Assembly (NCBI RefSeq): GCF_006442965.1
Contig: NZ_VFWX01000002.1
Coordinates: 62,001-126,000 of the forward strand
Direction: 5' to 3'
Source of the DNA: Mesorhizobium sp. CU3
Lineage (GTDB): Bacteria > Pseudomonadota > Alphaproteobacteria > Rhizobiales > Rhizobiaceae
DNA: 64,000 nucleotides
Shown: positions 18,988 through 28,076 of the stretch, in pieces
Layout of the letters: every line of letters begins with the position of its first letter
Numbering within the stretch: the first letter of the stretch is position 1
Translations under genes and position numbers: made by a program
The notes under the pieces: generated by a model
Database searches by the model: none
The model's input: only the letters and a program-made list of their open reading frames with translations
Told to the model about the DNA's origin: nothing

Positions 18988-19110
18988 GCTAGTGAGTGGT
19001 GAATAGCGAGTAGGGAGCAGTAAATACTTGAATTTCAATGGAATATGGCATTCCCCGTCCCCTATTTTCTACTAGTGCCCGCTGTCTACTCACTACTGAC
19101 TACTCACTCA
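18988..19110. repeat. Inverted TGAGTAG-type repeat inside the Anbu operon
   Basis: The spacer between the ATP-grasp and alpha-E genes has a left arm of degenerate AGTGAGTGGTGAATAGCGAGTAG units (18990-19013) and a right arm CTACTCACTACTGACTACTC (19086-19105) that is roughly its complement, enclosing about 70 bp of lower-GC sequence. The ATP-grasp stop codon (19108-19110) is embedded at the end of the right arm. The RNA could form a long imperfect hairpin between two genes of one operon. The same short unit is a recurrent intergenic element in Mesorhizobium-like genomes as far as I recall. Confidence 0.6.
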
Positions 19111-20520
19111 GTCATCCAGCACCCACGTGTCCTTCGTCCCGCCACCTTGCGAGGAATTGACGACTAGCGAGCCCTGCTTGAGCGCGACGCGGGTCAAGCC
19201 ACCGGGCACGATCTGAATACGGTCGGAAACCAGCACATAGGGCCGAAGATCGACATGCCGCGGCGACAGGCCCTTTTCGGTCAGGATTGGGCAGGTCGAC
19301 AGCGCCAGCGTCGGCTGCGCGATGTAGTTTGAGGGCTTGGCCTGCAGCTTCTTGGCGAACTCCTGGCATTCCTTCTTGGTCGCCGCCGGGCCGACCAGCA
19401 TACCGTAGCCGCCGGAGCCGTGCACTTCCTTGATGACCAGCTCGCTGATGTGCTCGAGCACATATTTCAGGCTGTCGGGCTCCGAGCAGCGCCAGGTCGG
19501 GATGTTGCCGAGGATCGCCTTGCGTCCGGTGTAGAACTCGACGATCTCGGGCATATAGGAATAGATCGCCTTGTCGTCGGCGATGCCGGTTCCCGGGGCA
19601 TTGGCGATGGTGATGTTGCCGGCGCGGTAGACATCCATGATGCCCGGAACGCCGAGCGCGGAATCCGGCCGGAAGGTCAGCGGATCGAGGAAGTTGTCGT
19701 CGACGCGCCGGTAAAGCACGTCGATCTGCTTGTAGCCTTCGGTGGTGCGCATCGCGACATGCCCGTCGACGACGCGCAGATCCTGCCCCTCGACCAGCTG
19801 CACGCCCATCTGGTCGGCGAGGAAAGCGTGTTCGAAATAGGCCGAGTTGTAGGAGCCCGGCGTCAGCACGGCGATGGTCGGCGCTCCCTTGGTGCCTTGC
19901 GGCCGCACCGCTGCCAGCGATTGGCGCAGAAGCTGCGGGTAGTTCTCGACCGGCCTGACCTTGATCTTCTGGAACAGCTCCGGGAATAGCTGCATCATCG
20001 TCTCGCGGTTCTCCAGCATGTAGGAGACACCGGACGGCGTGCGGGCATTGTCCTCCAGCACGTAGAATTCGTTTTCGCTGATCCGCACGATATCGACGCC
20101 GATGATATGCGTGTAGACGCCGGCCGGCGGCCGCACCCCGATCATCTCGGGCAGAAAGGCCTCGTTCTTGGCGACCAAATCCTTCGGCACGCGCCCAGCG
20201 CGCAGGATCTCCTGACGGTGATAGATGTCGTCGAGAAAAGCGTTCAGCGCCTGCACGCGCTGCTCGATGCCTTGCGTCAGCCGGCGCCATTCCTGGCCTG
20301 ACAGGATGCGCGGAACGATGTCGAAGGGGATCAGCCGCTCGGAGGCTTCCTGCTCGCCATAGACGGCGAAGGTGATTCCGGTCTTGCGGAAGACGCGCTC
20401 GGCGTCCTGCATTTTCTGTGTAAGCCTGGCCGGATCCTGCTCCTTCAGCCAGCGGTCATATCCCTCGTAAGGTCTTCTCAATCCGGAAGTTTCCGGAAGC
20501 ATTTCGTCGAACGCTGGCAA
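19108..20520 (-). CDS. Circularly permuted ATP-grasp protein (COG2308)
   Basis: The protein has 470 residues, the standard family length. Circularly permuted ATP-grasp type 2 proteins are predicted peptide or amide ligases: they would activate a carboxylate with ATP and join it to an amine. Recognisable family segments are FRKTGITFAVYGE (about 44-56), FYVLEDNARTPSGVSYM (about 150-166), DVLYRRVDDNFLDPL (about 254-268), VIKEVHGSGGYGMLVGP (about 362-378) and VALKQGSLVVNSSQGGGTKD near the end. The start is TTG at 20520, with GAGGGAG nine bases upstream; the first ATG (20502) is also possible. It is the first gene of the Anbu operon. Its substrate is unknown. Confidence 0.92.
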   Translation of the reverse strand: MPAFDEMLPETSGLRRPYEGYDRWLKEQDPARLTQKMQDAERVFRKTGITFAVYGEQEASERLIPFDIVPRILSGQEWRRLTQGIEQRVQALNAFLDDIYHRQEILRAGRVPKDLVAKNEAFLPEMIGVRPPAGVYTHIIGVDIVRISENEFYVLEDNARTPSGVSYMLENRETMMQLFPELFQKIKVRPVENYPQLLRQSLAAVRPQGTKGAPTIAVLTPGSYNSAYFEHAFLADQMGVQLVEGQDLRVVDGHVAMRTTEGYKQIDVLYRRVDDNFLDPLTFRPDSALGVPGIMDVYRAGNITIANAPGTGIADDKAIYSYMPEIVEFYTGRKAILGNIPTWRCSEPDSLKYVLEHISELVIKEVHGSGGYGMLVGPAATKKECQEFAKKLQAKPSNYIAQPTLALSTCPILTEKGLSPRHVDLRPYVLVSDRIQIVPGGLTRVALKQGSLVVNSSQGGGTKDTWVLDD

Positions 20521-20686
20521 TCGCTTACTCCCTCTGAAGCCATTTCACTGGCCCTGCTGGAGAAAATCAAGCGCAATCGGTGATTTGGCAGGCGGCGGCG
20601 GCCACTCTATACAAATTGCCTATTTTTGGGGCACGGGCCACAGGGTCGGGTCAGCGCCTGCTTGCCCGTCGGGCATTGCGGAACGG

Positions 20687-20923
20687 TCAGAACGCCCGGA
20701 AGGTGACGATGGTGAAGGTGTCCTTGATTCCCGGCAGGATCTGCACCTTCTCGTTGACGAAGTGGCCGACATCTTCCTCGTCGTCGATATAGAATTTGGC
20801 GAGCAGGTCGAAGTTACCGGCGGTCGAGTAGATCTCGGAGGCGATCTCGGCATCGGCAAGCGCGCTGGCAACGTCATAGGATTTGCCGAGATCGCATTTG
20901 ATCTGCACGAAAAACGCCTTCAT
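20687..20923 (-). CDS. Stand-alone Lrp/AsnC ligand-binding (RAM) domain protein
   Basis: The protein has 78 residues and consists only of the ligand-binding domain of Lrp/AsnC regulators: FFVQIKCDLGKSYDVASAL, then a beta-alpha-beta-beta-alpha-beta fold with TAGNFDLLAKFYIDDEED and a C-terminal KDTFTIVTF strand. No DNA-binding domain is present, so it cannot act as a classical regulator; stand-alone RAM proteins oligomerise and bind amino acids. The gene stands alone, 166 bp upstream of the Anbu operon start and in the same direction. Confidence 0.85.
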   Translation of the reverse strand: MKAFFVQIKCDLGKSYDVASALADAEIASEIYSTAGNFDLLAKFYIDDEEDVGHFVNEKVQILPGIKDTFTIVTFRAF

Positions 20924-20993
20924 TGCCCGGTCCTGCCAGCCTGCTTCATAGATAAGCGGCCCTTGTGGCAGACTGCCGCCCGGCTTTCAAGCT

Positions 20994-21569
20994 TCAGCCG
21001 GCGCGCGCCTTGGCGACCGCTTGCCGCAATTCGTCGACCGGCATGCCACGCTGGTAGAGTTTGCCGCCAATGACGAGCGCCGGCGTGCCTTTCAATCCAA
21101 AAGCCCTGGCTTGAGCGCTGTTGCGGGCAAGAACTGCTTCCAGCCCCGGCCGGCGACTGGCCAAACGCTGTCGAACCACGGCCACATCGACGCCGACGGA
21201 AGCAAGGATTTCGTCGGTGCGATGCGGCGACAGCCCACGCTGGTTGGTCATGAGCGCACTAACCGCCGCCGCATAGCGTGAACCGGCCGACAGCGCCATC
21301 AGCGCCGCGTCGTGCGAGGCTTCTCCGAAGATCGGCCAGTCCTTCATCACCAGGCGTATGCCTTTGTCTTCGGCCATCAGCTTCCGAAGTTCGATGAAGA
21401 CGAGCTTGCAGATCGGGCACTGATAATCGACGAACTCGGCGATGGTCACGTCGCCCTTCGGATTGCCGAGCGCCGGCGCTGCCACGGCCCAACCCGGTAG
21501 TGCCACAACCAGGGCAAGGCTTGCGCCGCTTTTGAGAAAATGGCGCCGATCGATTGGCCGTTCGAGCAT
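20994..21569 (-). CDS. DsbA-like thiol oxidoreductase, exported
   Basis: The protein has 191 residues. It starts at 21569, where GGGAGGTGGAA precedes the ATG. The N-terminus has a twin-arginine-like signal (DRRHFLKSG followed by a hydrophobic stretch ending VAA). The thioredoxin fold carries the redox motif CPIC in VDYQCPICKLVF, and the cis-proline loop is KGTPALVIGG. DsbA-family enzymes (Com1/BdbD-like group) form or isomerise disulfides in periplasmic proteins. It is monocistronic and divergent from the DUF4864 gene, with start sites 186 bp apart. Confidence 0.88.
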   Translation of the reverse strand: MLERPIDRRHFLKSGASLALVVALPGWAVAAPALGNPKGDVTIAEFVDYQCPICKLVFIELRKLMAEDKGIRLVMKDWPIFGEASHDAALMALSAGSRYAAAVSALMTNQRGLSPHRTDEILASVGVDVAVVRQRLASRRPGLEAVLARNSAQARAFGLKGTPALVIGGKLYQRGMPVDELRQAVAKARAG

Positions 21570-21754
21570 TTCCACCTCCCGGGAAATACGCCGGCCCACC
21601 CCGATCGCACCATGGGCCTTGCGTCTTAACGACTTCCTAAGCCCGGCGCGGCGTGGCGGCGATACGGCAAAATCTTCGGTCGTCGATGAAACCGCGGCGA
21701 ACCGCCGAGCGTATGTTAGATTAAATTCGCAAGCGAGTTCCGGGGAGGCAGGCC

Positions 21755-22174
21755 ATGCGCCGCGCACTGTTCGCATTAGCACTGATGCCAATCTTCTTGG
21801 CCTCGTTCGCCTTTGCCGGCGACGCCGAGATCAAGGCCGCGCAATCGGCCATAGACGGCCAGTTGAAAGCCTTCATCGCCAATGACGGCGCCACCGCCTA
21901 CAGCTTCGCCGCGCCGAACGTGAAGCAGATCTTCCCGACAGTCGACACCTTCATGAACATGGTGACCAACGGCTATGCGCCAGTGCGCAAGCCCCAATCC
22001 TATTCCTTCGGCAAGGTCGAGCAGACTGGTCCGGGCTCGATCATCCAGCAGGTGCTGATCGTCGGCCCCGACGGCAAGGACTATGAGGCTGTCTATACGC
22101 TGCAGCAGCAGCCGGACGGCAGCTTCAAGATCACCGGCTGCAGCCTGCGCGCCTCGACCTCGGTCAGCACTTAG
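21755..22174 (+). CDS. DUF4864-family exported protein
   Basis: The protein has 139 residues with a signal peptide of about 21 residues ending FAFA. The mature part matches the DUF4864 pattern: AIDGQLKAFIANDGATAYSF, then APNVKQIFPTVDTFM and YEAVYTLQQQPDGSFKITGC. The fold looks like NTF2/SnoaL-type small proteins. The role is unknown. GGGGAGGCAGGCC lies before the ATG. It converges with the SDR gene, ending 9 bp before the SDR stop. Confidence 0.85.
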   Translation: MRRALFALALMPIFLASFAFAGDAEIKAAQSAIDGQLKAFIANDGATAYSFAAPNVKQIFPTVDTFMNMVTNGYAPVRKPQSYSFGKVEQTGPGSIIQQVLIVGPDGKDYEAVYTLQQQPDGSFKITGCSLRASTSVST

Positions 22175-22183
22175 GGCGGCCTT

Positions 22184-22909
22184 TCAGTAGCGCGCCCTGC
22201 CGCCTGACATATCGAACACCGCGCCTGTATTGAAGCTGACGGCATCGGAGCAAAGCCAGAGCACCAGCGCCGCGACCTCATCGACGGCCCCAAGGCGCTT
22301 AAGCGGACTTGCGCCGATCATGTCGCTGACGACCTCATTGCCAAGCCGCCTGATAAGGTCGGTGTCGATCGGACCGGGCGCCACGCAATTGACGCGGATA
22401 TCGGTGTCGTTCACCTCGCGCGACAAGGCCTTGGTGAAGGAGATGATGCCGGCGCTCGCCGCCGAATAGGCAGCAAGGTTGGGCAATCCCTCCTTGCCTG
22501 CAAGCGACCCCATGTTGACGATGCGGCCGCTGCCGGCCTTACGCATGACGGGCAAAACCTGGTGTGTGACCTCGAACGTGCCGATGAGATTGACCCCGAT
22601 GATGCGCTGCCATTGCGCCGGTTCAAACGCTTCGAAGCTGCGATATGGACCGAGATAGCCCGCATTGTTGACGAGAATGTCGACCCGACCGGTCGCCGCG
22701 ATAACGTCCCGAAGAGCGTCTGCGATATCGCTTGCCTTCGTCACGTCTACGGTCTGGCTACGGGTTCCGTCGAATGGAACTGGATCGGCATCCCAAATCC
22801 AGACATCGGCTCCGAACCGCGCCAACTGTCCGGCCACGGCCTTGCCGATGCCTCTTGATCCACCCGTCACGATCGCCTTCTTGCCGGCGAAGTCGAATGT
22901 CACAGCCAT
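22184..22909 (-). CDS. Short-chain dehydrogenase/reductase with altered catalytic motif
   Basis: The protein has 241 residues from the ATG at 22909. It has the classical SDR cofactor motif TGGSRGIGKAV near residues 14-24, NNAG near 90 and the catalytic Ser region IVNMGSLAG. The YxxxK motif, however, reads Y148-S-A-A-S152: the codon at the lysine position is AGC. That lysine normally holds the ribose and lowers the tyrosine pKa, so activity may be lost or changed. An acidic residue (Asp in WIWDAD) after beta-2 suggests NAD preference. The end QVFNTGAVFDMSGGRARY-like tail is typical of sugar or polyol SDRs. The next gene on this strand is tgt, whose stop lies 55 bp beyond tgt-independent spacing; no operon partner is clear. 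Confidence 0.88.
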   Translation of the reverse strand: MAVTFDFAGKKAIVTGGSRGIGKAVAGQLARFGADVWIWDADPVPFDGTRSQTVDVTKASDIADALRDVIAATGRVDILVNNAGYLGPYRSFEAFEPAQWQRIIGVNLIGTFEVTHQVLPVMRKAGSGRIVNMGSLAGKEGLPNLAAYSAASAGIISFTKALSREVNDTDIRVNCVAPGPIDTDLIRRLGNEVVSDMIGASPLKRLGAVDEVAALVLWLCSDAVSFNTGAVFDMSGGRARY

Positions 22910-22964
22910 GGCTGACCCCCGAAGCGTGACTCTGCTCCCCGGCAGACCCTCCGTCAATCGGCGG

Positions 22965-24087
<1,123 letters not shown>

Positions 24088-24095
<8 letters not shown>

Positions 24096-24357
24096 TGAAT
24101 TCCTTGTCGTGCACCGGCGCGTGAGGCGCCTGCTCGTCGAGCGACTGCCGGTAGCGGATGCAGCCGCGCATGAATTTCTCCCAGGGCGGCACGGCGATCG
24201 CCGGCTCGATCTTCTCCGGCAGCAGGTTCCACAGGTCGGGGTGATGCCAGCACAGATCGTGCCCGGTCGTGTCGCGATGCGCCCGAATGGCGGCGCGCAG
24301 CGTCTTCACTTCGGCGATCAGCGCATCGCGGTCCATATTCTCCAGATCATCGTCCAT
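24088..24357 (-). CDS. Small conserved-looking protein between queA and tgt
   Basis: The protein has 89 residues. The start at 24357 lies inside the queA end (11-base overlap) and the stop overlaps the tgt start by eight bases. The N-terminal half is charged and helical ([20 protein letters not shown]), the second half is rich in Trp, His, Cys and Pro: [35 protein letters not shown]. The CWHH and later Cys could bind a metal. I do not recognise a named family. The tight wedge between two queuosine genes suggests a linked role, though it may simply be a hitch-hiking rhizobial ORF. Confidence 0.7.
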
Positions 24358-25435
24358 CGCTCGTCTCCGCCCGGAAAAGCAGGCTGGCATCGCCATAGGA
24401 ATAGAACCTGTAGCGGTTTGCGATGGCATGCGCATAGGCCGAACGCATCGTCTCCAGCCCGCTGAAGGCAGAGACCAGCATGAACAGCGTCGAGCGCGGC
24501 AGGTGGAAATTGGTCATCAGCATGTCGGCCGTACGGAACCGGTAGCCAGGGGTGATGAAGATGTCGGTCGGCCCGGACCAGGCTTCGACCGTGCCGTCTT
24601 CGCGCGCGGCGCTCTCGAGCAGGCGCAGCGACGTCGTGCCGACGCAGATGATGCGCCCTCCCCGCGCCTTGGCCGCGCTGAGCGCCGCCGCCGTCTCCGG
24701 GCTCACCGAGCCGATCTCCGCATGCATCTTGTGATCGGTCGTATCGTCGGCCTTCACCGGCAGGAAGGTACCGGCGCCGACATGCAGCGTGACGAAGCGG
24801 CGTTCGATGCCCTTGGCGTCGAGCGCCGCGAACAGCGCCGGCGTGAAATGCAGGCCGGCGGTGGGCGCCGCGACCGCGCCCTCCTCCCGGGCATAGATCG
24901 TCTGGTAGTCGGCGCGGTCGCGCTCGTCGTCATCGCGCTTGGAGGCGATGTAAGGCGGCAGCGGGATGTGGCCGACCGCATGCAGCGCCTCGTCGAGGAA
25001 CGGCCCGGACAAGTCGAAGCCGAGCAGCGCCTCGCCCGCCTCGCCCTTTTCGAGCACGGTGGCGTCGAGCTGGCCGAGGAAACAGGAATTGCCGTCATGG
25101 CCGAAATGGATGCGGTCGCCGGCGGCGATGCGCTTGCCGGGCCGCATGAAGGCCTGCCAGCGGTCCGGCGCGACCCGCATATGCAGCGTCGCCTCGACCT
25201 GCGCCTGCGCCTCGCCGCGCTTGCGGATGCCTTTCAATTGCGCCGGGATGACCTTGGTGTCGTTGAACACCAGCACGTCGCCTTCGCGCAGCAGTGCCGG
25301 CAATTCGTTCACGATGCGGTCCTGCAGCGCTTCGCCGGGCCTGACGACGAGCAGCCTGGCGCCGTCGCGCGGCTCGGCGGGACGCAGCGCAATGCGCTCC
25401 TCCGGCAGGTCGAAGTCGAAAAGGTCAACGCGCAT
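24347..25435 (-). CDS. queA: S-adenosylmethionine:tRNA ribosyltransferase-isomerase QueA
   Basis: The protein has 362 residues, the normal length. QueA transfers the ribosyl part of S-adenosylmethionine to preQ1 in tRNA to make epoxyqueuosine. Family motifs are present: [17 protein letters not shown] near the N-terminus, [14 protein letters not shown] (about 54-67), [13 protein letters not shown] (about 188-200) and the C-terminal [16 protein letters not shown]. The gene begins one base inside the stop of the DUF606 gene and ends inside the next small gene. It precedes tgt, which acts one step earlier in the same pathway. Confidence 0.97.
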   Translation of the reverse strand: MRVDLFDFDLPEERIALRPAEPRDGARLLVVRPGEALQDRIVNELPALLREGDVLVFNDTKVIPAQLKGIRKRGEAQAQVEATLHMRVAPDRWQAFMRPGKRIAAGDRIHFGHDGNSCFLGQLDATVLEKGEAGEALLGFDLSGPFLDEALHAVGHIPLPPYIASKRDDDERDRADYQTIYAREEGAVAAPTAGLHFTPALFAALDAKGIERRFVTLHVGAGTFLPVKADDTTDHKMHAEIGSVSPETAAALSAAKARGGRIICVGTTSLRLLESAAREDGTVEAWSGPTDIFITPGYRFRTADMLMTNFHLPRSTLFMLVSAFSGLETMRSAYAHAIANRYRFYSYGDASLLFRAETSDGR

Positions 25436-25884
25436 CAGTAGAGCCGGACGAGCAGCGCCCCGGCCAGCAGCAGAACGGCGCCAGCAATACGGCCAAGCGA
25501 GATTTCGCGCACCGCGACGCCGAGGAAGCCGGCGCGGTCGACAAGCATGCCGGCGATCAGTTGTCCGGCGACCAGGAAGGCCATCAGCGCCGCCGCGCCG
25601 ATGCGCGGCGTCAGGATGGTGGACATGGTGACGTAGAAGCCGCCCAGCACGCCGCCGGCGACGAACAGCCAGGGCGCGGGCGCCTTCCAGTCGAGCGAGA
25701 TGCCCTGCAGCTTGACCACCAGCACCGAGATGATGCCAAGAACAATGGCGCCGGACAGGAAGGAGAAGGCGGCGGCCGCGACCGGAAGGCCGAGACCGCG
25801 CGCCAGCTGCGAATTGATTGGCGCCTGGATGGCGATGAACGCGCCGGACAGGATGCCGAGCAGGGACCAGACTGCGCCCATCAC
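25435..25884 (-). CDS. DMT-superfamily small transporter (DUF606/YdcZ type)
   Basis: The protein has 149 residues and five transmembrane segments, with the family opening [25 protein letters not shown]-like layout (substantial identity to the DUF606 pattern of Gly, Asn and Gln in the first helix) and [19 protein letters not shown] near 103-121. DUF606 proteins are half-size drug/metabolite transporters that would dimerise. The substrate is unknown. Its stop codon shares one base with the queA start, so expression is coupled to the queuosine genes. A second ATG at 25881 is equally possible as start. Confidence 0.85.
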   Translation of the reverse strand: MMGAVWSLLGILSGAFIAIQAPINSQLARGLGLPVAAAAFSFLSGAIVLGIISVLVVKLQGISLDWKAPAPWLFVAGGVLGGFYVTMSTILTPRIGAAALMAFLVAGQLIAGMLVDRAGFLGVAVREISLGRIAGAVLLLAGALLVRLY

Positions 25885-25893
25885 CGTTTGCCT

Positions 25894-26406
25894 TTACTTG
25901 ACGTCGGCCGCAACCTTCAGCGACACGATCTTGTCGGGATCCTGCACCGGCTCGCCGCGCTTGATCTTGTCGACATTCTCCATGCCTTCGATGACCTGGC
26001 CCCAGACCGTGTACTGGCGGTTGAGGAACGCGGCATCGTCAAAGCAGATGAAGAACTGCGAATTCGCCGAATTCGGGTTCTGGGCGCGTGCCATCGAGCA
26101 GGCGCCGCGGCCGTGATTGGCGTTGGAGAACTCGGCCTTCAGGTCCGGCTTGTCCGAGCCGCCCATGCCGGCGCGGGACGGCGCAAAGGTCGGCTTCGAC
26201 GAATTGCCGAACTTGACGTCGCCAGTCTGCGCCATGAAGCCGTCGATGACGCGGTGGAACACCACGCCGTCATAAGCGCCCTCGCGCGCCAGTTCCTTGA
26301 TGCGGGCAACGTGGCCGGGGGCCAGTTCAGGATACATTTCGATGACGACCTGACCCTTGGTCGTCTCCATGATCAGCGCGTTCTCGCGGTCCTTGATCTC
26401 AGCCAT
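25894..26406 (-). CDS. ppiB: Cytoplasmic cyclophilin-type peptidyl-prolyl isomerase
   Basis: The protein has 170 residues with no signal peptide. Cyclophilins catalyse cis-trans isomerisation of X-Pro bonds. The active-site [14 protein letters not shown] (about 50-63) holds the catalytic Arg; [18 protein letters not shown] and [16 protein letters not shown] complete the fold. It starts 28 bases after the stop of the exported paralogue and is likely cotranscribed with it. The two share most core motifs, indicating tandem duplication with later change of location. Confidence 0.96.
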   Translation of the reverse strand: MAEIKDRENALIMETTKGQVVIEMYPELAPGHVARIKELAREGAYDGVVFHRVIDGFMAQTGDVKFGNSSKPTFAPSRAGMGGSDKPDLKAEFSNANHGRGACSMARAQNPNSANSQFFICFDDAAFLNRQYTVWGQVIEGMENVDKIKRGEPVQDPDKIVSLKVAADVK

Positions 26407-26434
26407 GTCAGAAATCCTTTTCTTGAAATTGAAA

Positions 26435-27025
26435 TTACTTGCCGTCTGCGGCGATGCGAACCTTGATCATGCGGTCGGGGTCGGTGACGCTGCCATTGTC
26501 GGCTTCGTCGCCCTTCTTGATCTTGTCGACGAGATCCATGCCGCTGACCACCTTGCCGACGATGGTGTACTGGCCGTCGAGGTTCGGCGCCGGCGCGAAC
26601 ATGATGAAGAACTGGGAATTCGCCGAATTCGGATCCTGCGAACGGGCCATACCGATCACGCCGCGCGTGAACTGCTCGGTCTGCGAGAACTCGGCGGGAA
26701 GATCGGGCAGGTCGGAGCCGCCGGTGCCGACGGCTTCGGCGCTATAGCCTTTCTTCAGGTTGCCGAACTTGACGTCGCCAGTCTGCGCCATGAAGCCGTC
26801 GATGACGCGGTGGAAGGCGACATTGTCATAGGCGCCGTCCCGCACCAGCTTCTTGATCTGGGCGACGTGCTTGGGCGCCAGGTCAGGACGCAGAGCGATG
26901 GTCACATCGCCATCCTTCAGCGTGATGATCATGGTGTTATCCTTGTCGGCGGCGGTAGCCGGCAGTGATGCGGCGAAAAGGCCGGCAAGCACGACGAGGA
27001 ACGAAGCGAGCTTCTTCAGCTGCAT
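26435..27025 (-). CDS. Periplasmic cyclophilin-type peptidyl-prolyl isomerase
   Basis: The protein has 196 residues with a signal peptide of about 26 residues ending ATAA, from the ATG at 27025 (GGAGATACCC upstream). The mature domain has [32 protein letters not shown] and GQYTIVGKVVSGMDLVDKI. It acts on proline bonds of exported proteins. The in-frame open sequence continues upstream to 27718 but runs through coaD and a dispersed repeat, so it is not coding. It is paired with a cytoplasmic paralogue 28 bases downstream. Confidence 0.95.
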   Translation of the reverse strand: MQLKKLASFLVVLAGLFAASLPATAADKDNTMIITLKDGDVTIALRPDLAPKHVAQIKKLVRDGAYDNVAFHRVIDGFMAQTGDVKFGNLKKGYSAEAVGTGGSDLPDLPAEFSQTEQFTRGVIGMARSQDPNSANSQFFIMFAPAPNLDGQYTIVGKVVSGMDLVDKIKKGDEADNGSVTDPDRMIKVRIAADGK

Positions 27026-27051
27026 GGGTATCTCCGAAAGTCTTTTGTTGG

Positions 27052-27100
27052 ATGCATGTCGTTGCCCCAAAACCGACGTCCACTTTTGGGCGACATGCAT
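27052..27100. repeat. Palindromic dispersed repeat, family B, copy 1
   Basis: ATGCATGTCG (27052-27061) and its complement CGACATGCAT (27091-27100) enclose CCCAAAACCG and CACTTTTGGG, which also pair. A second copy lies at 55939-55986. The outer arm ends on the TAA stop of coaD (27100-27102). The element sits in the 74-bp gap between coaD and the exported cyclophilin gene, so the RNA hairpin is probably transcribed. Confidence 0.75.
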
Positions 27101-27600
27101 TATTTGGTGAACTTGGCGGTGAGCGCGCCGGCAACGGCCGCCGGCACGAAGGGACGGATGTCGCCGCCCATCGAGGCAATCTGGCGCACAAGTGTGGCGG
27201 TAATGGTGCGCACCGAGGGGCTGGCGGGCAGAAAAACCGTCTGCAATTCCGGCGCCATGGTCTCGTTCATGCCGGCCATCTGCATCTCGTAGTCGAGATC
27301 GGTGCCGTCGCGCAGGCCGCGGATGATGATCGAGGCGCCGTGCTTCCTCGCGGCGTCGATGACCAGCCCGTCGAACGCAACCACCTTGATGCGGCTGGAG
27401 TCCTTGCCGAACTCGGCCTTGGCAGCGGCTTCGATCAGCTTGACGCGTTCTTCGAATGAAAACAGCGGCGTCTTGCCCGGATGGATGCCTATCGCCGCGT
27501 AGACGGCGTCGGCCACCGCCAGCGAGGCCTTCAGCACATCGAGATGGCCGTTGGTCAGCGGGTCGAAGGAGCCAGCGTAAAGGGCGGTGCGTTCGGTCAT
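27100..27600 (-). CDS. coaD: Phosphopantetheine adenylyltransferase
   Basis: The protein has 166 residues, normal for bacterial PPAT. It joins 4'-phosphopantetheine and ATP to dephospho-CoA, the fourth step of CoA synthesis. The nucleotidyltransferase motif [14 protein letters not shown] (about 10-23) and the C-terminal-side [15 protein letters not shown] (equivalent of ISSTLVR) are present; [21 protein letters not shown] lies between. It is followed by the cyclophilin pair in the same direction. A dispersed repeat of family B overlaps its stop and one of family A lies just upstream of its start. Confidence 0.97.
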   Translation of the reverse strand: MTERTALYAGSFDPLTNGHLDVLKASLAVADAVYAAIGIHPGKTPLFSFEERVKLIEAAAKAEFGKDSSRIKVVAFDGLVIDAARKHGASIIIRGLRDGTDLDYEMQMAGMNETMAPELQTVFLPASPSVRTITATLVRQIASMGGDIRPFVPAAVAGALTAKFTK

Positions 27601-27610
27601 GGCAGGCTTC

Positions 27611-27705
27611 TAGAGCAATTCCAGGAAAAGTGTGAGCGGTTTTCCGTCCGGAATTGCGCAAAAACAAAAAGATAGAGCGGTTCGCCGTTTCGGTGAAACG
27701 CTCTA
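27611..27705. repeat. Dispersed palindromic repeat, family A, copy 1
   Basis: The element is bounded by TAGAGC and GCTCTA. Inside are GCAATTCCAGGAAAAGTG and its partial complement TTTTCCGTCCGGAATTGC, then AGAGCGGTTCGCCGTTTC-GGTGAAACGCTCT. Three further copies are at 53039-53100, 54732-54800 and 57272-57375. The nested inverted repeats resemble the RIME-type elements of rhizobial genomes. This copy lies 10 bp before the coaD start. Confidence 0.8.
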
Positions 27706-27872
27706 GCGAGCCTCTCAAACAAAGGCAAATCCGCGTTTGAACCTTTTCGCGCCGATGAACGACAGATGAATGCGTCGATCACGAACGTTTCACGCAGCGT
27801 TCACTAGGTTGCACTTCAAGGGATGAAACCAAATCCCCATGTTTTCGTTGTAAGCCGCAGGAGAACACGCAA

Positions 27873-28025
27873 ATGCTGATCTACATGCTTGCCACAGCAA
27901 TGACCGTCGTGATGTTGATCGCAACCGCTTTCGGGCTGCATCAGGAAGCAGCCAAGGTTCGCGTCAAGGCCAACACCAGGCGTATCGATCCTTTCGTCGT
28001 CCGCAAACCTTACCGTCGCTTCTGA
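27873..28025 (+). CDS. Small membrane protein, 50 residues
   Basis: The frame is ATG at 27873 to TGA at 28023-28025. GCAGGAGAACACGCAA before the ATG is a good ribosome site. The product opens with one hydrophobic helix (LIYMLATAMTVVMLIATAF) and ends in a basic tail with many Arg and Lys (VKANTRRIDPFVVRKPYRRF). It is a single-span protein with a cytoplasmic positive tail if the N-terminus is outside. No family is recognised. It lies between the divergent coaD and convergent gyrA genes and is followed by a GC-rich hairpin, which fits a real short transcription unit. Confidence 0.6.
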   Translation: MLIYMLATAMTVVMLIATAFGLHQEAAKVRVKANTRRIDPFVVRKPYRRF

Positions 28026-28043
28026 TCTCGGGTAAAGAAAGCA

Positions 28044-28059
28044 CCGGCCGATCGGCCGG
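28044..28059. terminator. GC-rich hairpin between the small membrane gene and gyrA
   Basis: CCGGCCGATCGGCCGG is a perfect 16-bp palindrome in the 51-bp gap between two convergent genes. The downstream bases on the plus strand are CGCCTGGTATTGG, so no strong T-run follows. A terminator function is likely from position but weakly supported by sequence. Confidence 0.4.
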
Positions 28060-28076
28060 CGCCTGGTATTGGAAGT

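Noticed and set aside
27611-27705. Family A repeat as an intrinsic terminator for gyrA or coaD transcripts
   Set aside because: It lies upstream of coaD rather than downstream of a gene, has no T-run and recurs elsewhere as a dispersed element.
26435-27718. Cyclophilin frame extended upstream to 27718
   Set aside because: The extension runs through coaD in another frame and through a dispersed repeat. The signal peptide and ribosome site fix the start at 27025.
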